Shown here piece by piece: positions 5,991 to 12,796 of a DNA stretch of 16,221 nucleotides. Where the stretch lies: contig JAEYAG010000037.1 in the NCBI GenBank assembly GCA_023451265.1, forward strand, positions 1 to 16,221, written 5' to 3'. Source of the stretch: Actinomycetes bacterium (lineage in GTDB: Bacteria > Actinomycetota > Actinomycetes > Actinomycetales > Microbacteriaceae). The notes below the pieces were generated by a model. The model was not told where the DNA came from. It searched no databases and saw nothing but the letters and a program-made list of their open reading frames with translations. Within the stretch, counting starts at the first letter, position 1. Each line of letters opens with the position of its first letter. The translations under genes were made by a program, and so were the position numbers.

Positions 5991-7937
5991 GTGAGCAGAG
6001 CGCGCCAGGACCGGGTCATCGCGCTGCTCTCCCGGGAGGGCGACTGGGTCACCGCCGCCGAGCTCGCCGACGTCGTCGGGGTCACGCCCCGCAGCATCCG
6101 CAGCTACGTCACGGCGCTGAACGCGCGCGTGCCCGACGGTCTCGTCGTCGAGTCGGGTCCGCTCGGCTACCGCGCCGGGCCGGACGCGACGACCGCGCTG
6201 CGCGCCGCCGTCGACACGGCCACCCCCCGCGAGCGCGTGCACCGGCTGGTGCGCGCGCTGCTCGACGGTCGCGACGGCATCGACGTGTTCGAGGTCGCGG
6301 AGCAGTTCCACGTCAGCCCCGCGACCCTCGAGGGCGACCTCGGCCGGGTGCGGGCGCTCCTCGGCGACAGCGAGCTGACGCTCGAGCGCACCGGCGCGCG
6401 GGCGCGGCTGCGGGGCACCGAGATGGCGCAGCGGCGCCTGCTCAGCAGGCTCGCCCACGACGAGACCGACGATGGCGCGTTCGACCTCGAGGCCCTCCGC
6501 CGCAGCCTCGGCGAGGGCTCGATCGGCGAAGCGGTGTTCGGCCCCTTCAAGGCCGAGCTCGTCTCGGGCCTCGGCGACCTCGGCTACTTCGTCAACGAGT
6601 TCGGCATCGGCGACGTCATGATGCACATCGCGATCACCGCCGACCGGGTGGCGCACGACCGCGCGCTGGAGACGACGCTCGCCGCCGCCGTGCCGCCCGC
6701 GCAGGAGCAGGTGGGGGAGCTGCTGGACCGGCTGTGCGCCCAGTACCTCGGCGTGCAGCTGGGCGCGGGCGATCGCCGGCACCTCGCCGCGCTGGTGCTC
6801 AGTCGCGTCGTCGCGCCGGGGGCGGGGGAGCCGGCATCCGTCATCCGCTCCCGCCTACAGCCCGAGGTGGAAGAGGCCGTCCGCGACGTCGTGCAGCGTG
6901 CCGCCGCGGAGTTCCTCGTCGACATCGCGCACGAGGACTTCGTGCTGCGCCTCGCCCTGCACGTGCAGAACCTCCGCCTGCGCGCTCGCGAGCAGGCGTG
7001 GTCGCGCAATCCGCTGACGCGGTCGCTGAAGTCGTCGTATCCGATGATCTTCGAGGTCGCGGTGTACATCGCCGACGGACTGCGCGGACTCCTCGGCATC
7101 CCCATCCTCGACGATGAGATCGCGTACATCGCCATGCACGTGGGCGGACGGCTCGAGCGCAGCCGCCGCGGCGGCGCGCAGCTGACCGCGACGATCGTCT
7201 GCCCCGGGTATTACGAGCTGCACGAGCTGCTGCGCTCGAGCGTGGACCGCTCGCTCGGTCAGGCTGTCGACGTCGTGGGGGTGCAGACGCGCGCCGATCC
7301 CGACTGGGACGCCATCGACACCGACCTCATCCTCACGACGATCGACCCGCCGTTCGCGGGCGACCGGGTCGTGCGGATCCAGCCGTTCCTCACGGAGGGC
7401 GACATCGAGCGGGTGCAGGCCGCCGCGGGCCGCGTGCGCCGGGCGCGTCGGCTGGCGCGGCTGCGGGCGGAGCTGGAGCGGTACTTCTCGGCCGACGCCT
7501 TCGTCGCGGCGGTGCCGTCGGATGCCGACGAGGAGAGCGTCATCCGGATGCTGGGGGAGCGGCTCGTCGCTCAAGGCGTCATCGACGAGGACTATGTCGA
7601 GCGCACGCTCGAGCGTGAGCGGCTGTCGTCGACGGCGTTCACCGATGCGCTCGCCGTCCCGCACGCGCTCGGCATGACCGCCAGTCGCACCGCCATCGCC
7701 GTGGCGATCGCCGACCCCTCCATGCCGTGGGGCCCGCCGTCGCCGGCCGGTGATCAGGGGCGCGTGCAGGTGATCGCGATGGTCGCCTTCTCGCAGAGCG
7801 ACCGTGAGGCGTTCCAGACGGTGTTCGAGCAGCTCGTGGAGGTGTTCAGCGAGCGCGAGAGCGTGCAGCGGATCGTCCGCCGCGGCACCGCGTTCGCGCC
7901 CTTCCTCGACGAGCTGGTCGCCGTCGTCGACGGCTGA
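5991..7937 (+). CDS. mtlR: MtlR-type PRD transcriptional regulator of mannitol use
   Basis: This is a 648-aa BglG/MtlR-family activator controlled by PTS phosphorylation. Domain order: an HTH (about 5-60, with AAELADVVGVTPRSIRSYV), a second winged helix (about 85-150), PRD1 (about 180-285, H212), PRD2 (about 295-395, H324 and H383 in DDEIAYIAMHVGGRLER), an EIIB-like domain (about 400-490, C404) and a C-terminal EIIA (about 500-645, H558 in DALAVPHALG). In Bacillus MtlR, HPr-dependent phosphorylation of PRD2 activates, whereas phosphorylation of the EIIB-like cysteine inactivates; the residues needed are all here. The EIIB loop CPGYYELHE is atypical. The N-terminus is DNA-binding rather than an RNA-binding CAT domain, so it acts on DNA. 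GTG at 5991 is the only sensible start: an in-frame stop lies 10 nt upstream and the HTH begins at once. No clear Shine-Dalgarno is visible. It diverges from the mannitol operon. Confidence 0.9.
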   Translation: MSRARQDRVIALLSREGDWVTAAELADVVGVTPRSIRSYVTALNARVPDGLVVESGPLGYRAGPDATTALRAAVDTATPRERVHRLVRALLDGRDGIDVFEVAEQFHVSPATLEGDLGRVRALLGDSELTLERTGARARLRGTEMAQRRLLSRLAHDETDDGAFDLEALRRSLGEGSIGEAVFGPFKAELVSGLGDLGYFVNEFGIGDVMMHIAITADRVAHDRALETTLAAAVPPAQEQVGELLDRLCAQYLGVQLGAGDRRHLAALVLSRVVAPGAGEPASVIRSRLQPEVEEAVRDVVQRAAAEFLVDIAHEDFVLRLALHVQNLRLRAREQAWSRNPLTRSLKSSYPMIFEVAVYIADGLRGLLGIPILDDEIAYIAMHVGGRLERSRRGGAQLTATIVCPGYYELHELLRSSVDRSLGQAVDVVGVQTRADPDWDAIDTDLILTTIDPPFAGDRVVRIQPFLTEGDIERVQAAAGRVRRARRLARLRAELERYFSADAFVAAVPSDADEESVIRMLGERLVAQGVIDEDYVERTLERERLSSTAFTDALAVPHALGMTASRTAIAVAIADPSMPWGPPSPAGDQGRVQVIAMVAFSQSDREAFQTVFEQLVEVFSERESVQRIVRRGTAFAPFLDELVAVVDG

Positions 7938-7983
7938 GCTGCGCGATTCGGGGCGCGGGCGGGCTGCGGGTCGCGGGCGCGCG

Positions 7984-8556
7984 TCAGCCGCGGGCGAGGC
8001 GCGCCTGCAGCCCGTTGCGGACGGCGGGCCACTCGTGCGGGAGGATCGAGTACACGACGGTGTCGCGCAGCGACCCGTCGGGTCCGCGCCGGTGATTGCG
8101 CAGCACGCCGTCGCGCTTGGCGCCGAGCCGCTCGATCGCCGCGCGCGACTGACGGTTGTGCCAGTGGGTGCACAGCTGCACCGCGATCACCTCGCACGCC
8201 TCGAACGCGTGGCCCAGGATCAGCAGCTTCGCGGCGGTGTTGACGGCGGTGCGCTGCACGATCGGCGACAGCCACGTGTAGCCCACCTCGACCCGGGGGC
8301 TGTCGAGGTCGATCCCGCAGAAGGTCGTCATGCCGACGGCGCGGCCGCCGACGATGACGGCGAACGGGTTCATCCTCCCGGCATTCCGCTCGGCGAGACG
8401 GTGCGTGATCTCGTCGGGCACGGATGCCGGGACCGAGGTGTACCAGGCGTACTCCAAGCCCTCGCGGGCCCCGGTGAGGTCGTCGGCGTGGGCGTGGCTG
8501 AGCGGTTCCAGCCGGACGAACGGGTTCTCGAGGACGACGGGGTCTGTCAGCAGCAC
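7984..8556 (-). CDS. GNAT-family N-acetyltransferase (RimJ/RimL-like)
   Basis: This 190-aa single-domain acetyltransferase resembles the Acetyltransf_3 group, which moves acetyl from acetyl-CoA to N-termini or small amines. Visible family segments are FVRLEPLSHAHADDL near the N-terminus, VEVGYTWLSPIVQRTAVNT in the acetyl-CoA region, and HNRQSRAAIERLGAKRDGVL with RDTVVYSI near the C-terminus. The Q/R-x-x-G loop is degenerate (RTAVN), as is common in this subgroup. The GTG at 8556 is chosen because homology begins there and a TAGGCT -10 box ends 8 nt upstream; a TTG at 8616 would add an unrelated tail. It lies 66 bp after the phosphomutase on the same strand and converges on mtlR. The substrate is unknown. 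Confidence 0.8.
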   Translation of the reverse strand: MLLTDPVVLENPFVRLEPLSHAHADDLTGAREGLEYAWYTSVPASVPDEITHRLAERNAGRMNPFAVIVGGRAVGMTTFCGIDLDSPRVEVGYTWLSPIVQRTAVNTAAKLLILGHAFEACEVIAVQLCTHWHNRQSRAAIERLGAKRDGVLRNHRRGPDGSLRDTVVYSILPHEWPAVRNGLQARLARG

Positions 8557-8563
8557 GGGTTCG

Positions 8564-8569
8564 AGCCTA
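8564..8569 (-). promoter_or_regulatory. -10 box for a leaderless acetyltransferase transcript
   Basis: TAGGCT on the leftward strand ends 7 nt before the GTG at 8556, so transcription would start at or next to the start codon. No Shine-Dalgarno is present and no convincing -35 is seen. Confidence 0.45.
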
Positions 8570-8622
8570 CGGCCCGGACCGGCGCCGCGCTGATCAGCCC
8601 GCGCCGCCACTCTCAACCATGC

Positions 8623-10299
8623 TCAGCCCTGCGCCGCCGCGATCAGGTCCCGCGCGGCGGCATCGAGCGCGGCGAGGCGCGCGGCGGCGTCGGCCGCCGT
8701 CTCCCCGCGCACGTCGAGGTACGCCTTGAGCTTCGGCTCGGTGCCGCTCGGGCGCACGATGACGCGCGACCCGTCGGCGAGCCACAGCCGCAGCACGTCG
8801 CCGGGCGGGAAGCCGTCGACGCCCGTCAGCAGATCGTCGATGCGCTCGACGGCCACCGCGCCGAGGGCTGCCGGCGGCGCGGCGCGCAGCGCCGCCATGA
8901 TCCGGGAGATCACCGACACGTCCTCGACCCGCAGCGACACCTGCCCGGACTGGAAGAAGCCGAAGGTCTCCTGGAACTGGGCGAGCAGGTCGGCGAGCGT
9001 GTGCCCCTGCTCGCGCGCCTCGGCGATCATGCCGAGGATCGCGATCGCCGCCGAGATGCCGTCCTTGTCACGAACGGTCTCGGGATTGACGAGGTAGCCG
9101 AGGGCCTCCTCGAAGCCGTAGACGATCCCGGGGGCGCGCGAGATCCACTTGAAACCGGTGAGGGTCGCGTGGAAGTCGAGGCCGTAGTGCTCCGCAACGG
9201 TCTGCAGGCCGGGGGAGGAGACGAGCGAGCAGGCGAGCGAGCGTCCCTCGCCCGGTTCGGCGGCGGCGCGCGCCGCGGCACGCCAGCCCAGCAGCAGACC
9301 GATCTCGTTGCCGGTCAGGCGCCGCCAACCACCGTCGGCGGCGGCGTCGGGGATCGCGACCGCCAGGCGGTCGGCGTCGGGGTCGTTGGCGATGATGAAC
9401 TCGGCATCCGCCTGCCGCGCCGTCGCGAACGCGAGGTCCATCGCGCCGGGCTCTTCAGGGTTGGGGAACGCGACGGTCGGAAAGCGCCCGTCGGGCGCGA
9501 TCTGCGCCTCGACGACGGTGGGCTCGGGGTAGCCGGCGAGCTGCAGGATCGCCCGCAGCGTCTCGTAGCCGACGCCGTGCATGGCGGTGTAGACCCAGGC
9601 CATGCCCGCCGCGCCCGCGGAGGCCGGGGCGACCGTCGCGGTCGCCGCGACATAGGCCTGGACGACGGACTCGTCCGCCGTCTCGTACGCGCCGCGGGGC
9701 AGGTCGGCGACGACGGATGCCGCGGCCACCCGGTCGATGTGTGCGGCGATCTCGGCGTCGGCGGGCGCGACGATCTGCGACCCCTCGTCGGCGCCGCCGA
9801 GGTACACCTTGTAGCCGTTGTCGTCGGGCGGGTTGTGCGACGCGGTGACCATGACGCCCGCGGCGGCGCCGAGGTGCCGGACCGCGAACGCGAGCACCGG
9901 GGTGGGCAGCAGCCGCGGCAGCAGCACGGCGCGCAGGCCCGCTCCGGCGAACAGCTCCGCCGAGTCGCGGGCGAACACGTCGGAGTTCCGGCGTCCGTCG
10001 TAGCCGATGACCACCGTGGGCGTCGTCCCGGGGGCCGCCTTCTCCCGCAGGTAGGCGGCGAAGCCTGCGGCGGCCTGCGACACCAGCACCCGGTTCATCC
10101 GGTTGCTGCCGGCGCCGAGCCGGCCGCGCAGGCCCGCCGTGCCGAACTGCAGTCGGGCGCTGAACCGGTCGGCGAGCTCGGCCGCGGCATCCGCATCGCC
10201 CGCCTCGTCGCGCGCGATCAGGTCGGTCAGCTCCGCCTGCGTGACGGGGTCGGGGTCCTGCGCGAGCCAGGCCCGCGCGGCGGCCCGCACGTCGCTCAC
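8623..10299 (-). CDS. Phospho-sugar mutase (phosphoglucomutase/phosphomannomutase family)
   Basis: This 558-aa alpha-D-phosphohexomutase superfamily enzyme interconverts sugar 1- and 6-phosphates (or pentose 1- and 5-phosphates) by way of a phosphoserine. Active-site S154 lies in VTASHNPPDDNGYK. The Mg2+ loop is NDPDADR (D306, D308, D310), the sugar-recognition motif is GFEEALG (394-400), and the phosphate-binding loop is RPSGTEPKLK (515-524). Length and motifs fit the long PgcA/PmmB-like bacterial group. The GTG start overlaps the stop of the upstream purine nucleoside phosphorylase (GTGA). That pairing suggests it processes the ribose- or deoxyribose-1-phosphate released, acting as a phosphopentomutase. 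M. tuberculosis has a similar pair (Rv3307-Rv3308, annotated pmmB). Substrate cannot be fixed from sequence. Confidence 0.92.
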   Translation of the reverse strand: MSDVRAAARAWLAQDPDPVTQAELTDLIARDEAGDADAAAELADRFSARLQFGTAGLRGRLGAGSNRMNRVLVSQAAAGFAAYLREKAAPGTTPTVVIGYDGRRNSDVFARDSAELFAGAGLRAVLLPRLLPTPVLAFAVRHLGAAAGVMVTASHNPPDDNGYKVYLGGADEGSQIVAPADAEIAAHIDRVAAASVVADLPRGAYETADESVVQAYVAATATVAPASAGAAGMAWVYTAMHGVGYETLRAILQLAGYPEPTVVEAQIAPDGRFPTVAFPNPEEPGAMDLAFATARQADAEFIIANDPDADRLAVAIPDAAADGGWRRLTGNEIGLLLGWRAAARAAAEPGEGRSLACSLVSSPGLQTVAEHYGLDFHATLTGFKWISRAPGIVYGFEEALGYLVNPETVRDKDGISAAIAILGMIAEAREQGHTLADLLAQFQETFGFFQSGQVSLRVEDVSVISRIMAALRAAPPAALGAVAVERIDDLLTGVDGFPPGDVLRLWLADGSRVIVRPSGTEPKLKAYLDVRGETAADAAARLAALDAAARDLIAAAQG

Positions 10300-11129
10300 A
10301 GCGCGCCGATCACGCGGGCGAGGAGCGCGGAGATGACGGGCTCCGCGGCCTGTCCGGCCTCGATGACCTCGCGGTGGCTGAGGGGCGTCGTCTGGATGCC
10401 GGCGGCCATGTTGGTGATGAGCGAGAACCCGAGGAGCTCCATTCCGGCCTGACGCGCGGCGATCGCCTCGAGCGCCGTCGACATGCCGACAATGTGACCG
10501 CCGATCGTCTTCGCCATGCGCACCTCGGCGGGCGTCTCGTACTGCGGCCCGCGGAACTGGCAGTACACGCCCTCGTCGAGCGTGGGGTCGATCGTGCGGG
10601 CGAGGTCGCGCAGGCGCGTGGAGTACAGGTCGGTGAGGTCGATGAAGGTGGCGCCCTCGAGCGGCGAGTCGCCGGTGAGGTTGATGTGGTCGCTGATGAG
10701 GACCGGGGTGCCGGCCTTCCAGGTCGGCTTGATGCCGCCGGCGCCGTTGGTGAGCACCATCGTCTTCGCGCCCGTCGCCGCGGCGGTGCGCACGCTGTGC
10801 ACGACGCGGCGGACGCCGTGCCCCTCGTAGTAGTGGGTGCGCGCCCCGATCACGAGCACCCGCTTGCCGGAGGGGGTCAGGATGCTGCGCAGCGACCCGA
10901 CGTGTCCGGCGAGGGCCGGCGCGCTGAACCCGGTGACCTCGGTCGCGGGGATCGTCACGGTGGTCTCGCCGACGAGTTCGGCGGCCTTGCCCCAGCCGCT
11001 GCCGAGCGTGAGGGCGATGTCGTGGTGCTCGACTCCGGTGAGGCGGGCGATGTCGGATGCCGCGGCGGCGGCGACCTCGAACGGGTCGGCCGCGGGGTCG
11101 TCGAGGGGGTTGCTGTACGAGTCGGACAT
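10296..11129 (-). CDS. Purine nucleoside phosphorylase (trimeric class)
   Basis: This enzyme cleaves purine (deoxy)ribonucleosides with phosphate to free base plus (deoxy)ribose-1-phosphate in purine salvage. The 277-aa product shows the trimeric PNP signatures: GSGWGKAAEL (phosphate loop), ARTHYYEGHG, TNGAGGIKP, and the long motif beginning GPQYETPAEVRMAKTIG and ending in GMSTALEAIAARQ, followed by SLITNMAAGI with the purine-contacting Asn. This points to 6-oxopurine specificity rather than hexameric DeoD. The reading frame is open far upstream, but lpdA lies there in the opposite direction. The ATG at 11129 gives normal length, and TAGAGT ends 7 nt before it. Its 3' end overlaps the mutase by 4 bp. 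It is the M. tuberculosis Rv3307 counterpart, called deoD or punA in different annotations. Confidence 0.94.
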   Translation of the reverse strand: MSDSYSNPLDDPAADPFEVAAAAASDIARLTGVEHHDIALTLGSGWGKAAELVGETTVTIPATEVTGFSAPALAGHVGSLRSILTPSGKRVLVIGARTHYYEGHGVRRVVHSVRTAAATGAKTMVLTNGAGGIKPTWKAGTPVLISDHINLTGDSPLEGATFIDLTDLYSTRLRDLARTIDPTLDEGVYCQFRGPQYETPAEVRMAKTIGGHIVGMSTALEAIAARQAGMELLGFSLITNMAAGIQTTPLSHREVIEAGQAAEPVISALLARVIGAL

Positions 11130-11136
11130 GGCTCCC

Positions 11137-11142
11137 ACTCTA
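11137..11142 (-). promoter_or_regulatory. -10 box for a leaderless PNP transcript
   Basis: TAGAGT on the leftward strand is 7 nt from the ATG at 11129. The intervening GGGAGCC is purine-rich but too close to the ATG to be a normal ribosome site. The 64-bp divergent gap with lpdA must hold both promoters. Confidence 0.5.
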
Positions 11143-11181
11143 GGAAACCCGGCCGGTGTTCGGACAGAGCGGCCCGGCTGA

Positions 11182-11187
11182 GACAAT
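11182..11187 (+). promoter_or_regulatory. -10 box for a leaderless lpdA transcript
   Basis: GACAAT (4 of 6 to TATAAT) ends 6 nt before the ATG at 11194. GGAG at 11188-11191 is only 2 nt from the start codon, too close for normal Shine-Dalgarno use. Confidence 0.4.
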
Positions 11188-11193
11188 GGAGCA

Positions 11194-12645
11194 ATGTCTT
11201 CGAGCTTCGTGAACACCCAGTCGGTCGCCGTCCTCGGCGGCGGCCCCGGGGGATACGAGGCGGCGCTGGCCGCCGCGCAGCTCGGGGCGGAGGTGACTCT
11301 CGTCGAGCGTGCGGGGGTGGGCGGCGCGGCGGTCATCACCGACGTCGTGCCCTCGAAGAGCCTCATCGCCACGGCGGATGCCGCCGTCGCGATCGCGGAG
11401 GCGTCGGATCTCGGCGTGCAGCTGTTCGCGCACGGGGAGTCGGGGCGCCCTCTCAAGCCCGAGATCGCGATCAACCTCGCCGCGGTCAACAAGCGGCTGA
11501 TGTCGCTGGCGCGCCAGCAGTCCGACGACATGCGCGCCCAGCTCGTGGATGCCGGCGTGCGCATCATCTCGGGGCACGGCCGCCTCGACGATCACCACTC
11601 GATCATCGTGGCCACCGGCCCCGGCGGGACCGATTTCGACCGCGTCGAGGCCGACACTCTCGTCGTCGCGGTCGGGGCGTCGCCCCGCCAGCTGCCGAGC
11701 GCCATGCCCGACGGGGAGCGCATCCTCACCTGGACCCAGCTCTACGACATGACGTCGCTACCCGAGCATCTCATCGTCGTGGGATCCGGCGTCACCGGCG
11801 CGGAGTTCGCCTCCGCCTACATGAACCTCGGTGCGAAGGTCACCTTGATCTCCAGCCGCGACCACGTCCTCCCCGGCGAGGACCGGGATGCCGCGGCCGT
11901 GCTCGAGAAGGTCTTCACGCGCGGCGGGATGACGGTGATGTCGCGCTCCCGCGCCGAGACGGTGGAGCGGGCCGGCGACGGCGTGGTCGTGACCCTCTCC
12001 GACGGGCGCACCGTCGAGGGCAGCCACTGCCTGATGGCGGTCGGATCCATCCCCAACACGGCGGGCATCGGGCTCGCCGAGACGGGCGTGCAGCTCACCG
12101 ACTCGGGGCACATCCGGGTCAACCGGGTCGCCCGCACCTCGGTGCCCAACATCTATGCGGCGGGAGACTGCACGACCTTCGTGCCCCTGGCATCCGTCGC
12201 CTCGATGCAGGGACGCACCGCGATCTTCCATGCGCTCGGTGACACCGTGATCCCGCTGGAGCGTCGCCGGATCACCGCGAACATCTTCACCGCTCCCGAA
12301 ATCGCGACCGTCGGGCGGCAGGAGAAGGACCTCGAGACGGGCGCGATCAACGGCTACGTGCACAAGCTGCCGCTCGCCGCGAACGCGCGGGCGAAGATGA
12401 TGGGCATCAAGGACGGGTTCGTCAAGATCATCGCGCGGGAGGGGAGCGGCACCGTCATCGGCGGCGTCATCGTCGCGCCGCGCGCGTCGGAGCTCATCTA
12501 CCCCATCGCGATCGCCGTCGAGCGCCGCCTCACGGTCGACCAGGTCTCCCGCGTGTTCGCGGTCTTCCCGTCGCTGACCGGGTCGATCACCGATGCCACG
12601 CGCGCGATGCACCTCGTCAACCGCGACGACGACTTCTTCGGCTGA
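11194..12645 (+). CDS. lpdA: LpdA-type NAD(P)H-quinone dehydrogenase without the disulfide
   Basis: This 483-aa flavoprotein of the two-dinucleotide-fold disulfide reductase family has FAD-binding VAVLGGGPGGYEA at the N-terminus, a second Rossmann motif VVGSGVTGAEFASAY, and FAD-contact IYAAGDCT. The redox-active CxxxxC of lipoamide dehydrogenase is absent: the aligned segment reads GGAAVITDVVPSK, with A46 and V51 in place of the two cysteines. The C-terminal HPTLSE motif is also lost (VFPSLTG), removing the His-Glu base. It therefore cannot reduce lipoamide. The same features mark M. tuberculosis LpdA (Rv3303c), an NAD(P)H:quinone oxidoreductase. The likely job is quinone reduction or redox defence. 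It diverges from the PNP gene. Confidence 0.88.
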   Translation: MSSSFVNTQSVAVLGGGPGGYEAALAAAQLGAEVTLVERAGVGGAAVITDVVPSKSLIATADAAVAIAEASDLGVQLFAHGESGRPLKPEIAINLAAVNKRLMSLARQQSDDMRAQLVDAGVRIISGHGRLDDHHSIIVATGPGGTDFDRVEADTLVVAVGASPRQLPSAMPDGERILTWTQLYDMTSLPEHLIVVGSGVTGAEFASAYMNLGAKVTLISSRDHVLPGEDRDAAAVLEKVFTRGGMTVMSRSRAETVERAGDGVVVTLSDGRTVEGSHCLMAVGSIPNTAGIGLAETGVQLTDSGHIRVNRVARTSVPNIYAAGDCTTFVPLASVASMQGRTAIFHALGDTVIPLERRRITANIFTAPEIATVGRQEKDLETGAINGYVHKLPLAANARAKMMGIKDGFVKIIAREGSGTVIGGVIVAPRASELIYPIAIAVERRLTVDQVSRVFAVFPSLTGSITDATRAMHLVNRDDDFFG

Positions 12646-12712
12646 TCGCACCCGGCGCCGCCGGGGGGATCCGCCGCCGTTCCGCGGGAGCCCCGCGCCC
12701 GGCAATCCTTCG

Positions 12713-12762
12713 TCCGTCGCAAATCGCGGCTATGGCCGCGTGATGACGCACTTTGCGTCGGA
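12713..12762. terminator. Compound hairpin between convergent lpdA and accA3
   Basis: Within the 151-bp convergent gap, TCCGTCGCAAA (12713-12723) pairs with TTTGCGTCGGA (12752-12762), 10 of 11. It encloses CGCGGC-TATG-GCCGCG (12725-12740). An alternative small stem, GACGCA-CTT-TGCGTC (12745-12759), competes with the outer one. Position between convergent genes suggests a bidirectional terminator, though no long T-run is present. The rest of the gap shows no gene. Confidence 0.45.
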
Positions 12763-12796
12763 TGAGCACCGCCGCGACGGCGGGCGCGCCCGCGCC

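Noticed and set aside
7938..7983. Terminator between convergent mtlR and the acetyltransferase gene
   Set aside because: The 46-bp gap is G-rich, but I found no convincing inverted repeat or T-run.
7804..10452. 882-codon rightward open frame across the acetyltransferase and mutase
   Set aside because: Spans several real genes on the other strand, lacks any domain, and follows from high GC in the third position.
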